Positions 1 through 7,400 of a stretch of DNA of 8,901 nucleotides are shown piece by piece. Under the pieces are notes generated by a model. The model saw only the letters and a program-made list of their open reading frames with translations. It did no database searches and had not been told where the DNA came from. This DNA comes from Acidobacteriaceae bacterium. Lineage in GTDB: Bacteria; Acidobacteriota; Terriglobia; Terriglobales; Acidobacteriaceae. Positions within the stretch are counted from its first letter, which is position 1. The number at the start of each line of letters is the position of its first letter. The DNA is taken from the NCBI GenBank assembly GCA_003162255.1, contig PMMJ01000252.1, positions 2,776 through 11,676 of the forward strand, in the 5' to 3' direction. Both the position numbers and the translations under genes were made by a program.

Positions 1-2
1 GT

Positions 3-134
3 CAGCGAGAACTCTTCAGCGCGGCGCTCAAGCATATCGGCGCAAGAGATCTGACCAATACTGTGGTTGAGGTCAAGTACGCAGGGAATCGGATCGTATG
101 TTCTGAGTATGCCCTGCCAGAAGCAGCCGGATAA
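3..134 (+). CDS. C-terminal end of an unidentified protein (cut by left edge)
   Basis: An open frame enters from the left edge and ends at TAA 132-134, giving 43 residues that begin QRELFSAALKHIGARDL and end EYALPEAAG. The other two plus-strand frames are closed by stops within the first 90 bases, and the composition (charged helix followed by a likely beta-strand, VVEVKYAGNRIV) reads like real protein. I do not recognise the family, and no motif is visible in so short a piece. It is followed by about 170 bases without a gene, so it is probably the last gene of its unit. The alternative is a chance open frame, since 43 codons is short. Confidence 0.4.
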   Translation, partial: QRELFSAALKHIGARDLTNTVVEVKYAGNRIVCSEYALPEAAG

Positions 135-204
135 CAACCCCTCAGAACGATTCGATTTCAATCAACCGTAGACGTCAGTTTCGAGGGCTGCACTCTATTT
201 GGGT

Positions 205-222
205 TGACTCGTATACAAGTCA
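205..222. promoter_or_regulatory. GntR-type operator-like palindrome
   Basis: The 18-base dyad TGACTCGTATACAAGTCA has arms that match on both sides of a central GTATAC, with one mismatched pair (C210 against A217). Operators of FadR/UxuR-type GntR regulators are commonly built around GTATAC with flanking T and A, so the form fits that class. The first five bases overlap a TTGACT hexamer (204-209) that could act as a -35 box, although no good -10 lies at the right distance. It sits 85 bases before the start of the broken AbiU2-like gene. No GntR gene is in the window. The assignment rests on symmetry and the core sequence only. Confidence 0.4.
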
Positions 223-230
223 GGGGAGTT

Positions 231-244
231 GGACAATCTTGTCC
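231..244. promoter_or_regulatory. Perfect palindrome GGACAA-TC-TTGTCC
   Basis: Two perfect 6-base arms are separated by two bases. It lies eight bases after the GTATAC palindrome and 63 bases before the AbiU2-like start. It could be a second operator or a short RNA hairpin, but a two-base loop is too tight for RNA, which favours a DNA-binding site. The binding protein is unknown. Confidence 0.35.
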
Positions 245-306
245 GGGCAGGAGTGGTTTGACATCAACTGTCTGGAGGGGACTTCCAACTGGAGTTATGA
301 TTATCC

Positions 307-952
307 ATGCCACCTACAACCGATCCAGAGACTGAATTTGACCGAGAGCTACAGATTTTCGGCAAAGATGTGGACATGGCGATTTGGTGTATAACCTCCT
401 GAACCAAGATGCCGGATTCTGGAACTTAGCCATTGGTTCTATTCAGGCCAACTCTCTAATGGCGCTGGGCCGAATTTTCGATACACACAAACATTCCCAC
501 AACGTCAAACGGCTTCTTAAACGCGCCGAACTGAACATCGTCATCTTCTCGAAGGCCGCTCTGAGGAAACGCAAGAGCAACCAGTCTGCAAATGCCCACG
601 AGTGGATCGACGACTTCATGCGTGACGTGCATGACCCGACCGCTTCTGATTTCAAGCGGCTGCAGTCATTCGTGGACGCGCGACGAAAGGTGTATGGGAG
701 TTGCTACAAACAGCTAAGGGACAAGGTGTACGCGCACAGGGAGCGAACGGACATCAGGGCTTCGTTGCCATGACGAATACTGGGGAGTTAGGGCGACTTC
801 TGTCCGACCTGCACAAGCTTCACGATGTTTTTTGGGATCTACTTCAAAATGGTCAAAAACGTCGGCTCAGCCCGTTGCGGCATTCTGCTGGGCACAGAAT
901 AAAGCGAGACACGCGCAATTTCTTAAAATCGCTTGTTGCGCGTGCAACCTAA
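307..952 (+). pseudogene. Broken HEPN/AbiU2-like gene
   Basis: Three frames read in succession give one AbiU2-like protein. Frame 1 begins at ATG 307 (MPPTTDPETEFDRELQIFG, then DVDMAI) and stops at 400-402. The second frame carries VYNLLNQDAGFWNLAIGS, MALGRIFDTH, IFSKAALRKRK and RRKVYGSCYKQLRDKVYAHR, ending at 773. The third frame carries MTNTGELGRLLSDLHKLHD and FWDLLQNGQK to TAA 950-952. LGRIFD, IFSKxAL and the RDKVYAH motif (R-x5-H, the HEPN catalytic pattern) are what I know from AbiU2-like HEPN proteins, which are linked to phage abortive infection. By memory of the family, some 15-20 residues are missing near 384, where the first frame change lies; the second change lies near 745-775. 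A GGAG stands 12 bases before ATG 307. The gene is most likely dead; two sequencing errors are less likely because the first break also loses residues. The piece 384-773 could still be made from a TTG or GTG start but would lack both ends. Confidence 0.72.
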
Positions 953-1057
953 GTTTGTGGGGGTAGCTTTAGGTTGGTGGGCCTTACAACGATCCAAGTA
1001 TTTGTAGCACCCTGGCTGCAGCCCAATCCCGGAGATTTCATTCGGACAGAGATGGGC

Positions 1058-1156
1058 ACATTCTCCGCGCCAGCACGCCTTCTGGTCGATCCGTTCAGCG
1101 GGTCCGGCTCATCCCTGCTCGCGGCCAAGGTGGGTCCCCTTTTACCCCGGCCGTGA
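1058..1156 (+). pseudogene. Fragment of a DNA methyltransferase (SAM-binding motif)
   Basis: The frame reads TFSAPARLLVDPFSGSGS followed by SLLAAK. DPFxGSGS/T is motif I of N6-adenine/N4-cytosine DNA methyltransferases; in the beta class this motif lies near the C-terminus, preceded by a 'C/FSxPGxLVLDPF' strand as seen here. The usual continuation (GRxxIGIExxPxY) is missing: after AAKVGPLL the frame ends at TGA 1154-1156. Upstream residues lack the HPxxKP helix and the catalytic (D/N/S)PP(Y/W). Only about 25 recognisable residues remain, so this is a relic and not a working gene. It stands 105 bases after the AbiU2-like remnant on the same strand, consistent with leftovers of a defence or mobile region. 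Confidence 0.55.
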
Positions 1157-1202
1157 CACCGTTCCGCTGAGAATTCCCACTTTGATCTTTCTCATCTGCT
1201 TT

Positions 1203-2084
1203 TCACCTTTCATTACGCACAAGATTTCCATAGTGCTTGGCTTCCAGGCCTTTCAAGAACGATAGCCCTTGTGTAAGAAGTTCATCACTCGAGTTGGCCA
1301 TCTTACGCCAGATGCATGTAGCCGCCGCCATTGCCCCGGAAACTTCGCAGAAGGATTCCATGCCGACCAAGCCCGAGTAGCCAACACTGGCAAGTGCTCG
1401 ATAGATTTCTTCCCAGTTAACCTGACCCGTTCCCGGCGTACCGCGATGGCTTTCGCTCAGGTGGTAATGGCACAAAAAGGGCGCAGCCTTTCGCGTTGGT
1501 TCATAAAAGTCGGCTTCCTCGATATTCATGTGATACGCATCCAGATGCAGGGCGACATTCCGTTCACCGATCATCTCCCGAAGTCTTATCCCCTGTTCGC
1601 AGGTATTGATGAGGAAGCTCTCGTAGCGGTTGATGGGCTCGATTCCGACAACGACGCCCTGATCACTAGCAAAGCGGGCAGCCTCCTTGAGAGCCTTGGC
1701 GGCATGCTCCCAATACTCTTCCCCAGGTATCTCTGCGATCCGGCGGCCGATAGCCGAGTAGGTTACACCGGTAAACACAGTAGCACCCATATCTGCTGTC
1801 GCCTTAATGCAGTTCATCAGGTACTTTACGCCGCGCTGACGAATGGCTTGGTCGTCGCCAGTGGGATCGTTTGCTATTGAGCAGGCAGTCGAGGTGCACA
1901 GATCGATGCCTACCTCCGCCGCGCGATTGCGGATGGCCGCAGCATCCACTAATTCCAATTCCATGAGTGGAATTTCGATCACATCGAAACCTAAGAGTTT
2001 GGCGCGATCGATTAAATCGAGAGTTCGGTTGCTCCAACTGGGAGTCCAGGCATAAGCATGCACGGCATATTTTAATCGTTTCAT
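1203..2084 (-). CDS. Sugar isomerase/epimerase, D-tagatose/D-psicose 3-epimerase-like TIM barrel
   Basis: The 293-residue protein belongs to the xylose isomerase-like (AP endonuclease 2) TIM-barrel superfamily and resembles ketose 3-epimerases, which interconvert C3 epimers of free ketoses with Mn2+ or Mg2+. The four expected metal ligands are visible: Glu149 in VGIEPINRYE, Asp182 in LHLDAYHMNIEE, His208 in HYHLSESHRGTPG and Glu243 in GMESF. Glu149 and Glu243 would be the catalytic acid/base pair. Length matches the family (about 280-300). No signal peptide is present, so it is cytoplasmic. ATG 2084 is chosen over ATG 2099 because GGAGG at 2093-2097 lies eight bases before it, inside the first five codons of the longer version. 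It is transcribed away from the transposase remnant and HAD gene, apparently as a single gene. The substrate could be a ketose, a keto-inositol or an acid derivative. Confidence 0.88.
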   Translation of the reverse strand: MKRLKYAVHAYAWTPSWSNRTLDLIDRAKLLGFDVIEIPLMELELVDAAAIRNRAAEVGIDLCTSTACSIANDPTGDDQAIRQRGVKYLMNCIKATADMGATVFTGVTYSAIGRRIAEIPGEEYWEHAAKALKEAARFASDQGVVVGIEPINRYESFLINTCEQGIRLREMIGERNVALHLDAYHMNIEEADFYEPTRKAAPFLCHYHLSESHRGTPGTGQVNWEEIYRALASVGYSGLVGMESFCEVSGAMAAATCIWRKMANSSDELLTQGLSFLKGLEAKHYGNLVRNER

Positions 2085-2092
2085 TTTGAATT

Positions 2093-2097
2093 CCTCC
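2093..2097 (-). promoter_or_regulatory. Shine-Dalgarno that fixes the epimerase start
   Basis: On the minus strand GGAGG is followed by eight bases and ATG 2084. The upstream in-frame ATG at 2099 overlaps this site (ATGGAGG) and has no purine-rich site of its own at a suitable distance, so the shorter protein is preferred. Confidence 0.75.
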
Positions 2098-2136
2098 ATT
2101 TATCTTCGAATTACTCCGATTTACTAGAGCGCGGTG

Positions 2137-2166
2137 ATAATAGCAGACTTCAACGGAATGAGTCAA
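2137..2166 (-). promoter_or_regulatory. Sigma70-type promoter of the epimerase gene
   Basis: On the minus strand TTGACT (2166-2161) and TATTAT (2142-2137) are separated by 18 bases, and TGC directly before TATTAT gives an extended -10. Transcription would start near 2130, leaving a leader of about 45 bases before ATG 2084. A TCAACG hexamer occurs twice on the plus strand (2150-2155 and 2163-2168), 13 bases apart and overlapping the promoter, which might serve a regulator. Confidence 0.55.
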
Positions 2167-2259
2167 CGAGCCGTTTCGTCCAATTGTAGATGCTCCAAGA
2201 GAATTCACCCCTTAACTGCGACGAGACTTTGTCACCCGTGTGAGGATGGTGACTTGAGA

Positions 2260-2604
2260 ATGCAGCGGGCGGTAGGCAGAGCGTACGCGAATGCCTCCCG
2301 CCTGCTGTAACTGAGTAAGCGCTAAGTGCAGCATCTTAAACGCCGCTATCAGCCCGATTCTGTCGTCTGGGTCCAGCATGGCAATCGCGGACGCTCCATG
2401 CCTTGGGCCGTTTCCGTTCCGCCAAAAGCAGTTGATCTTGAGCTTGGCCCGTGGCAAGTATCAGGGTTTCAACGATTCTCATCTCGCGGAAAAACTTCGC
2501 GCCGAAGAGAACCTCGCCGTCCGCTGCGCTCTTCCATCATGCCTATACTTCAACATGGCTCCCGAACCCGGCACACTGGGGGTAGGTCAGTCGGATACTG
2601 TTAA
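2260..2604 (+). pseudogene. Decayed insertion-sequence transposase, IS1202/ISNCY type (N-terminal part)
   Basis: Read across frames, this gives the helix-turn-helix front of an IS1202/ISNCY-like transposase: ASRLL-stop-LSKR-stop-VQHLKRRYQ (2293-2352), then VQHGNRGRSMPWAVS up to about 2415, then a frame change to LILSLARGKYQGFNDSHLAE and KLRAEENLAV (to 2521), then back to SSIMPILQHGSRTRH (to about 2575). RQVxxLxRRY, HGNRGRxMPW and KYxGFNDxHLxEKL are patterns I associate with this transposase group. The two stops (2308-2310, 2323-2325) are TAA where CAA (Gln) would suit the family. The integrase-like catalytic domain with its DDE residues is absent, and no terminal inverted repeats were found. 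The remnant ends 24 bases before the HAD start. Confidence 0.65.
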
Positions 2605-2628
2605 ACTGCGCATGAGAGGTCTTTCTAA

Positions 2629-3249
2629 ATGATCCCCCGGAGTCGGATCGAGACGTTGATCTTTGACTACGATGGAGTAATCGCCAATACGGAACCAATC
2701 TATTGGCGAATATGGGCAGAGATCTTGGAACCTCTGGGCATTCGCTTCACCTGGGATCAATATTGCGAGTTTGGCCGTGGTGTACAGAATGCCCGTATGC
2801 TCGCCAAACTGCGACAACTTGCACAAACTCCTTTGACACTTTTCGGAGTAGAGGAACAGTTCGCGCTCCGCAAGCGAATCATGCGAGATCTGTGCGTTAA
2901 TGAACCGCCAATCGCTGTAGCGACAATTGAGATGTTGCGCTCTCTCAAGGGCTATCGTCTAGGCCTTGTCACTAGTTCCGCAGAGTCTGACGTTCAACCA
3001 GTCCTTCGCGCCGCAGGAATCTATCAGTGCTTTGAAGCTTCGGTATTCGGCGAGGATGTGGAGTGTCACAAGCCAGCGCCCGACCCATACCTCCTGCTAG
3101 GAAATCGGCTAGGCATCAGGGCGGGCCTCGTTTTCGAAGACTCAGATGCTGGTATCACGAGTGCACAGCAAGCGGGATTTACTGTCATTCCCATCACCGA
3201 GCCTGAACAGTTGTCAAGGATCGTATATCGAGAAATATCGCACTCCTAA
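2629..3249 (+). CDS. HAD-superfamily hydrolase, beta-phosphoglucomutase/phosphatase-like
   Basis: The 206-residue cytoplasmic protein carries all four HAD motifs: motif I IFDYDGVIANTEP with Asp13 (nucleophile) and Asp15; motif II LVTSSAES with Ser116 or Thr115; motif III Lys148 in CHKPAPDPYLL; motif IV VFEDSDAGITSAQQAG with Glu170, Asp171 and Asp173. A helical cap lies between motifs I and II (about residues 22-90), as in subfamily I enzymes that act on sugar phosphates (beta-phosphoglucomutase, 2-deoxyglucose-6-phosphate or glycerol-phosphate phosphatases). Length is near normal (210-230). GAGAGG at 2614-2619 lies nine bases before ATG 2629, which supports the start. The substrate cannot be read from sequence; the sugar-linked neighbours suggest a sugar phosphate. 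The transposase remnant immediately upstream may have replaced its original promoter. Confidence 0.85.
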   Translation: MIPRSRIETLIFDYDGVIANTEPIYWRIWAEILEPLGIRFTWDQYCEFGRGVQNARMLAKLRQLAQTPLTLFGVEEQFALRKRIMRDLCVNEPPIAVATIEMLRSLKGYRLGLVTSSAESDVQPVLRAAGIYQCFEASVFGEDVECHKPAPDPYLLLGNRLGIRAGLVFEDSDAGITSAQQAGFTVIPITEPEQLSRIVYREISHS

Positions 3250-3288
3250 GAACCGCCCGATCAAGATCCGAGTGGCTAAACGACCAAT

Positions 3289-3362
3289 CGACTTAAAGTC
3301 GGTAGGTTCGGTTGCGACTGAAAGTCGCCAATGCGGATGAATCCGACCGAAACGCTTCGCGT
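3289..3362. repeat. Run of short inverted repeats, possibly a branched RNA
   Basis: Four tight dyads follow one another: CGACT-taa-AGTCG (3289-3301), GCGACT-gaa-AGTCGC (3314-3328), CGGAT-ga-ATCCG (3334-3345) and ACGC-ttc-GCGT (3352-3362). TTCGGT (3307-3312) can also pair with ACCGAA (3346-3351), which would enclose the second and third dyads in a three-way junction. They lie 40 bases after the HAD stop. No T-run follows, so this is not a standard terminator. It may be an RNA structure at the end of the HAD transcript, a set of protein-binding sites, or coincidence in a decayed region. Confidence 0.4.
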
Positions 3363-3639
3363 CTGGCATCTTCAAGCTGCGAGTGGCTTCGACTTCCCTT
3401 TGCAAGCCTGACCGCTGGCTCCCTCACCTGCATCCCAGGGAAACGGATGCTGGAAGCTGACCGCCTGCAAGGCGATCGGCTCAGAAGTGGTGGAGGAAAA
3501 CTGAAATGGTGCGGGTTGTCAACCCTTCCTTATAGATCGGCGCTAGCGGCTCCAGTCTCCATAGCGGCCTGCCCGCGAAGATCTTTCTCGAAGATCTGTG
3601 CGGTCTAGCCGTCGACTCTCGAGTATTCCAGCGAGTACA
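3363..3639. other. Stretch without a recognisable gene
   Basis: No frame here gives a protein I recognise. It holds another 5-bp dyad with a three-base loop, CGCCT-gca-AGGCG (3462-3474), of the same style as the group at 3289-3362, and a short tandem duplication (separate entry). Its position directly before the SIS-domain ghost suggests it may contain the unrecognisable front part of that gene. Confidence 0.35.
3576..3597 (+). repeat. Short direct repeat CGAAGATCT
   Basis: CGAAGATCT occurs at 3576-3584 and 3589-3597, separated by TTCT. Each copy contains the palindrome AGATCT. It may be a slippage duplication in decaying DNA or the footprint of a small insertion. Confidence 0.5.
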
Positions 3640-4054
3640 GTTGCCGCGGAAGCAAGGATCTTCGCCATCCCAACGTATGTCCAGGCCGAGGGGTACAAAC
3701 GGGCCAACTGAGACATGGGCCGAGAGCACTGGTCGACGACTGTGTGCCCTGGTGGTCCTGGCCACAGTCGACCACGGGCTCGATGCCTCGGTCTTGCACC
3801 GTGAGAATGCGCTGCAACTGCTGCGCGATATGAAAGCGTAAGGGGCAAAGGTGATCACCATCGCCAACGTAAACGATGGAGAGGTGGCGGAACTGGTGAG
3901 CGATTGTTGCAATGTCCGACCGGTCTGCTGCCCATTTCTGAGGTGGTTCCGCTTTAGCTGTTCGCCTATTTCGTGGCGCTGGAACACGGAGTGGATGTGG
4001 ACCTGCTCAGGGATCTCTCCAAAAGTAGTGGTGGAGAACCAGCCGGCTGGCTGA
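3640..4054 (+). pseudogene. Decayed GlmS-like SIS-domain gene (C-terminal domain)
   Basis: Joining frames gives the second sugar-isomerase (SIS) domain of a GlmS-type protein. Frame 1 has VAAEARIF and TYVQAEGY (to 3696); a second frame has TGQLRHGPRALVDDCVP (3699-3749), matching the GELxHGPxALV signature; a third has LVVLATVD, ALQLLRDMKA, a TAA at 3839-3841 where Lys is expected, then GAKVITIANVNDGEVAELVS; the first frame returns with LLPISEVVPL, a TAG at 3955-3957 where Gln is expected, then LFAYFVALEHGVDVD and LRDLSK; the last step is to KVVVENQPAG and TGA 4052-4054. GlmS and relatives end EVVPLQLLAYxxAxxxGxDVDxPRNLxKSV. At least four frame changes and two stops mean it is dead. The amidotransferase domain and first SIS domain are not visible. 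Original role: an aminosugar-phosphate isomerase, synthase or deaminase. Confidence 0.7.
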
Positions 4055-4251
4055 ATGTCCCCAAGCCGTGGCGTTTGCCCTCAGCGGTTACCACGCTTCC
4101 GCGCTTCGAGGTATGCTTTGATCTCTTTCATAGCCTTTTTCTGTGGTTTGCGGCAGGAAGAATGCCGTAACGGAAGGTTTTTGTTTACAATCCCCTCTCG
4201 ACACGGGCCGAGAACAGAAGTTTTTGAACAAACAGAAAACAGAAATTTGTC
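4055..4251. other. Gap between SIS ghost and receptor leader
   Basis: No gene is recognisable. TACAAT at 4186-4191 resembles a -10 box but has no matching -35. The stretch from about 4217 is A-rich with three ACAGAA hexamers (4213-4249), unlike the coding DNA around it, as expected for an upstream regulatory region. Confidence 0.35.
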
Positions 4252-4328
4252 TTGACATTTTCCATTGACTACGTGAAACTCGCTAGTTCTGGTATTTAAA
4301 AGGTTTTGAAGGTTTCACATGATTTCAC
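4252..4328 (+). promoter_or_regulatory. Probable control region of the TonB receptor gene
   Basis: TTGACA at 4252-4257 is a consensus -35, but the hexamer 17 bases on (GAAACT) is a poor -10. A second TTGACT lies at 4265-4270, and TATTTA at 4293-4298 is preceded by TGG, an imperfect extended -10. The half-site GTGAAA (4273-4278) is mirrored by TTTCAC at 4313-4318 and again at 4323-4328, the last two being one helical turn (10 bases) apart; the first pair extends to GTGAAAC/GTTTCAC. This arrangement suggests a regulator binding across the promoter, but neither regulator nor start site is certain. Confidence 0.35.
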
Positions 4329-4351
4329 TAGGCTTTGGTCGAGTAAGTACC

Positions 4352-4368
4352 CTCCGGCAGAGCCGGGG
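4352..4368 (+). other. Hairpin in the receptor leader
   Basis: CTCCGGC-aga-GCCGGGG forms a 7-bp stem (one G-U pair) with a three-base loop, about 88 bases before ATG 4456. It is GC-rich and would be stable in RNA. No T-run follows. It may affect translation or message stability. Confidence 0.4.
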
Positions 4369-4455
4369 TGCGAACGCTGAACTCGAATTGAAGATGTCGC
4401 TGCAGCTTTGGTATACGGTCCGTCAGCCGAACTCACATTCCACAGGAGACATTTC

Positions 4456-7400
4456 ATGAATCGTTCCCAGCAATTGTATCTTTCAAAAGAATCTGCGCAA
4501 TCGAGTCCGCTTAGTCCTCGATTATTGTGTCGGCGATTTGGGGTGGCGGTTGTCCTTCTGGTCCTGATCTTCGGTTTGAACAAGAGCGCCTTGGCCGGTG
4601 TGACGGCAAGCATCCTGGGAACCATAAAAGACCCGACCGGAGCGGTAGTAGCCGGCGCTCAGGTGACGGTCGCCAACACCGAGACGCATATCTTGCAAGT
4701 CGTATCCACCAACGATCAGGGCTTCTACACTTTTCCGGCGCTGCAACCCGGCAACTATGAAGTGACCATCAACGTACGCGGCTTCAAGGCCTTCAGGCAG
4801 ACCGGCATCGTACTCAATGTCAATGATGTCGTCACGCTAGACGCTTCCCTGCAAATTGGTCACACCGATGAAGTTGTCACCGTTTCCGGCGAAGCGCTCC
4901 ATGTGGAAACGACCTCAACCCAACTGGGTGAAGTCATCGAAGGCCAGAAGATGACTTCAGTCCCGCTCAATGGCCGCAGTTATACCGACCTGCTGGCGTT
5001 GCAGCCGGGAGTGGCGAATACCAGCTCTGTAGTCGGAGGTGGCTCCTCCTCGGCGAACCAGTTTCAAAGTGGCGGAGTTCAGATTCCGCTGGTTTCGGGT
5101 GACCAGAACGCCGGCAACCAGTCCGTAGATGGCATGCGGGAGTCTGCGAATGGCTACTTGCTCAATGGTATATCCGTGCAGGAGTTCGCATATTCCGGAA
5201 CTGCTGCCGTCCCCAATCTGGATTCCGTCAGCGAGTTCCGCATCATCACGAACAACTTCGACTCGGAATACGGCAACTTCGCCGGCGGCCAAATCAATGT
5301 CGTTACCAAAGCCGGCACCAATGGACTGCACGGCAATGTGTTTGACTTCCTCCGTAACACGGACTTCGATGCCGCGAACTATTTCGACCAGGGCGCTCGG
5401 GGTGCATTCCAGCAGAACGAATTTGGTGGGACCGTTGGCGGCCCGATCAGGAAGGGTAAGGTCTTCTTCTTCTCCGATTATCAGGGGAACCGGAATGTGG
5501 TGGGTAAATCGACCGGCTTGGTGGCGGTTCCAACGGCAGCAGAGCGTAGCGGCGATTTCTCCGCCCCAACATTGGAATCGGCGATGAGTGCGAGCACTGT
5601 TCAGGGCAGTGCGTGGGCAAATACGCTTAGCGGCGAACTGGGGTACGGCGTGACAGCGGGTGAACCGTATTACAGCCCCGGTTGTACCACCAATACGGGT
5701 TGTGTATTCCCGAATGCTTATATTCCAACCAGCGCGATCTCGCCCATCTCAACGAATATCCTGGCCTTAGGCGCAATTCCGCTAGGCGACGGCCAAGGCC
5801 ACTTCTCCACCTCGGCAGACTCGCAGAGGTTGAGGGACGACAAGTTCAGCGGCCGCTTGGATGCCAACACCCGGATGGGTTCGTTGTTTGGCTACTATTT
5901 CTTCGACCAGTTCTCGCTGTTAAACCCGTATCCTGTCGCGACCGTGCCGGGCTTCAGTGCGACGACTAAGGGACGCACGCAGGCCATAGACATCGGGGAC
6001 ACGAAGACCATGGGAAGCACCGCGGTTAATGAAGCTCGTATTGGCTATCTCCGCCTCAACGACTCTCTGAACAACCCCAAGGGCAGCATAACCGCGACGC
6101 TCGGCGGACTCGGTTTCGCCACGGGTAGCGCCCCTGGCGCCATCACTCCGCTCGACTCGGCGACGGAAGGCATTCCGGAGATCGACTTTGAAGATTTCAA
6201 TATCGGAGTGCCGAGCCGCATCCTTGGCCTCGTGGAAAACACTTTTCAGGCGTCTGACAACTACAGCCGACTGATAGGAACCCACTCCCTGAAGTTTGGA
6301 GCAGCGTACCACTTCACTCAGTTGGCGGAAATACTTCAGAACGTTGAAAACGGCTATTTTGAATTCAACCAGGCGCTTGAGACCGGCGTCGATTTTGCCG
6401 ACTTTTTGGTCGGTGCTCCGGCCGTTTTCAACCAGGGGCAGACGCCCGCCGCCAACACTCGCAGCTACTATCTCGGAGCGTTTGCGCAGGATAGCTGGCG
6501 CGTCCGCCCCAACCTGACTCTAAACTATGGAGTGCGATGGGATGTCATTACTCCATGGTGGGAGAAGCACAACAAATTTGAGACGCTGGTGCCGGGCGAG
6601 CAATCGGTTGTATTCCCCAACTCGCCCACCGGATGGGTGGTTCCGGGCGATCCCGGAATAGCGCGAACGATCGCTCCGATCCGGTACGATAATTTTTCAC
6701 CGCGTCTAGGATTGGCCTACGCACCATCGGCCAGTTCGGGACCTCTTAGCAAGCTCCTTGGCAATTCAGGGCAGACCAGCATTCGTCTCGGTTACGGAAT
6801 GTTCTACACCGCATTTGAAGGTGGCTATGACTTCAGCGTCATCGGCGACGCGCCCTACGGAGATTACTACTCGGCAAATCGTACGTCCTTTGCTTCGCCA
6901 TATCAAGACCGAGCCACGGGGGCGTTCACCCCAAGTCCGTTCCCATACAGCTTCCCCCCCAACAATGTTTCCCCCTCGAACCCCGATCCAAACGTCCCGG
7001 CGAGCGCCTTCGGCACAATCTCAGACTCACCGGGCTTCAATCGGAACAATCGTGTACCGTATGCAGAGCAGTACGAACTATCCATTCAGCGCCAGATCTC
7101 AGCAGCCGACTTGTTGACCGTTAGCTACGTGGGAACGCAGGGTCATCGATTGCTCGTAGCTCAGGAGGCAAATCCGGTAAACCAGTCCGCTTGCCTTGCC
7201 ATTTACAGTCTGAATCCAAGTAACCCAGCCTGCGGACCGAATTCCGAACCTAACAGCTTACGCTCTCCGTTTGGCGCCAACTTTGGCAGTGATGCGCTCT
7301 TCTCCACCATCGGAACGTCTTCCTACAATTCCTTTCAGGTAAATCTCCAGCACCACAGCGGTCCGTTGCAGCTTTTGTTGGGCTACACCTACAGCAAATC

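Noticed and set aside
384..773. Open frame of 129 codons taken as an intact small gene
   Set aside because: It starts only with TTG/GTG, lacks a ribosome binding site, and the same protein family continues in other frames on both sides, so it is the middle of a broken AbiU2-like gene.
1157..1202. Terminator for the epimerase gene
   Set aside because: Only a 5-bp pairing (GAGAA/TTCTC) with a long loop and no T-run on the minus strand was found.
1269..1880. 203-codon open frame on the plus strand
   Set aside because: It lies antisense inside the epimerase gene, whose metal-binding motifs prove the minus strand is the coding one.
3307..3351. Possible tRNA-like cloverleaf
   Set aside because: The stems are too short, there is no acceptor stem of seven pairs, no T-loop of seven bases and no anticodon arm of normal size.
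3481..3987. 168-codon open frame on the minus strand
   Set aside because: It runs antisense to the SIS-domain ghost and its serine- and arginine-rich translation shows no family features.
4408..4455. Sixteen extra residues at the start of the TonB receptor
   Set aside because: ATG 4456 has AGGAG seven bases before it, and the signal peptide looks normal from there; the extra residues would place an arginine- and histidine-containing tail in front.
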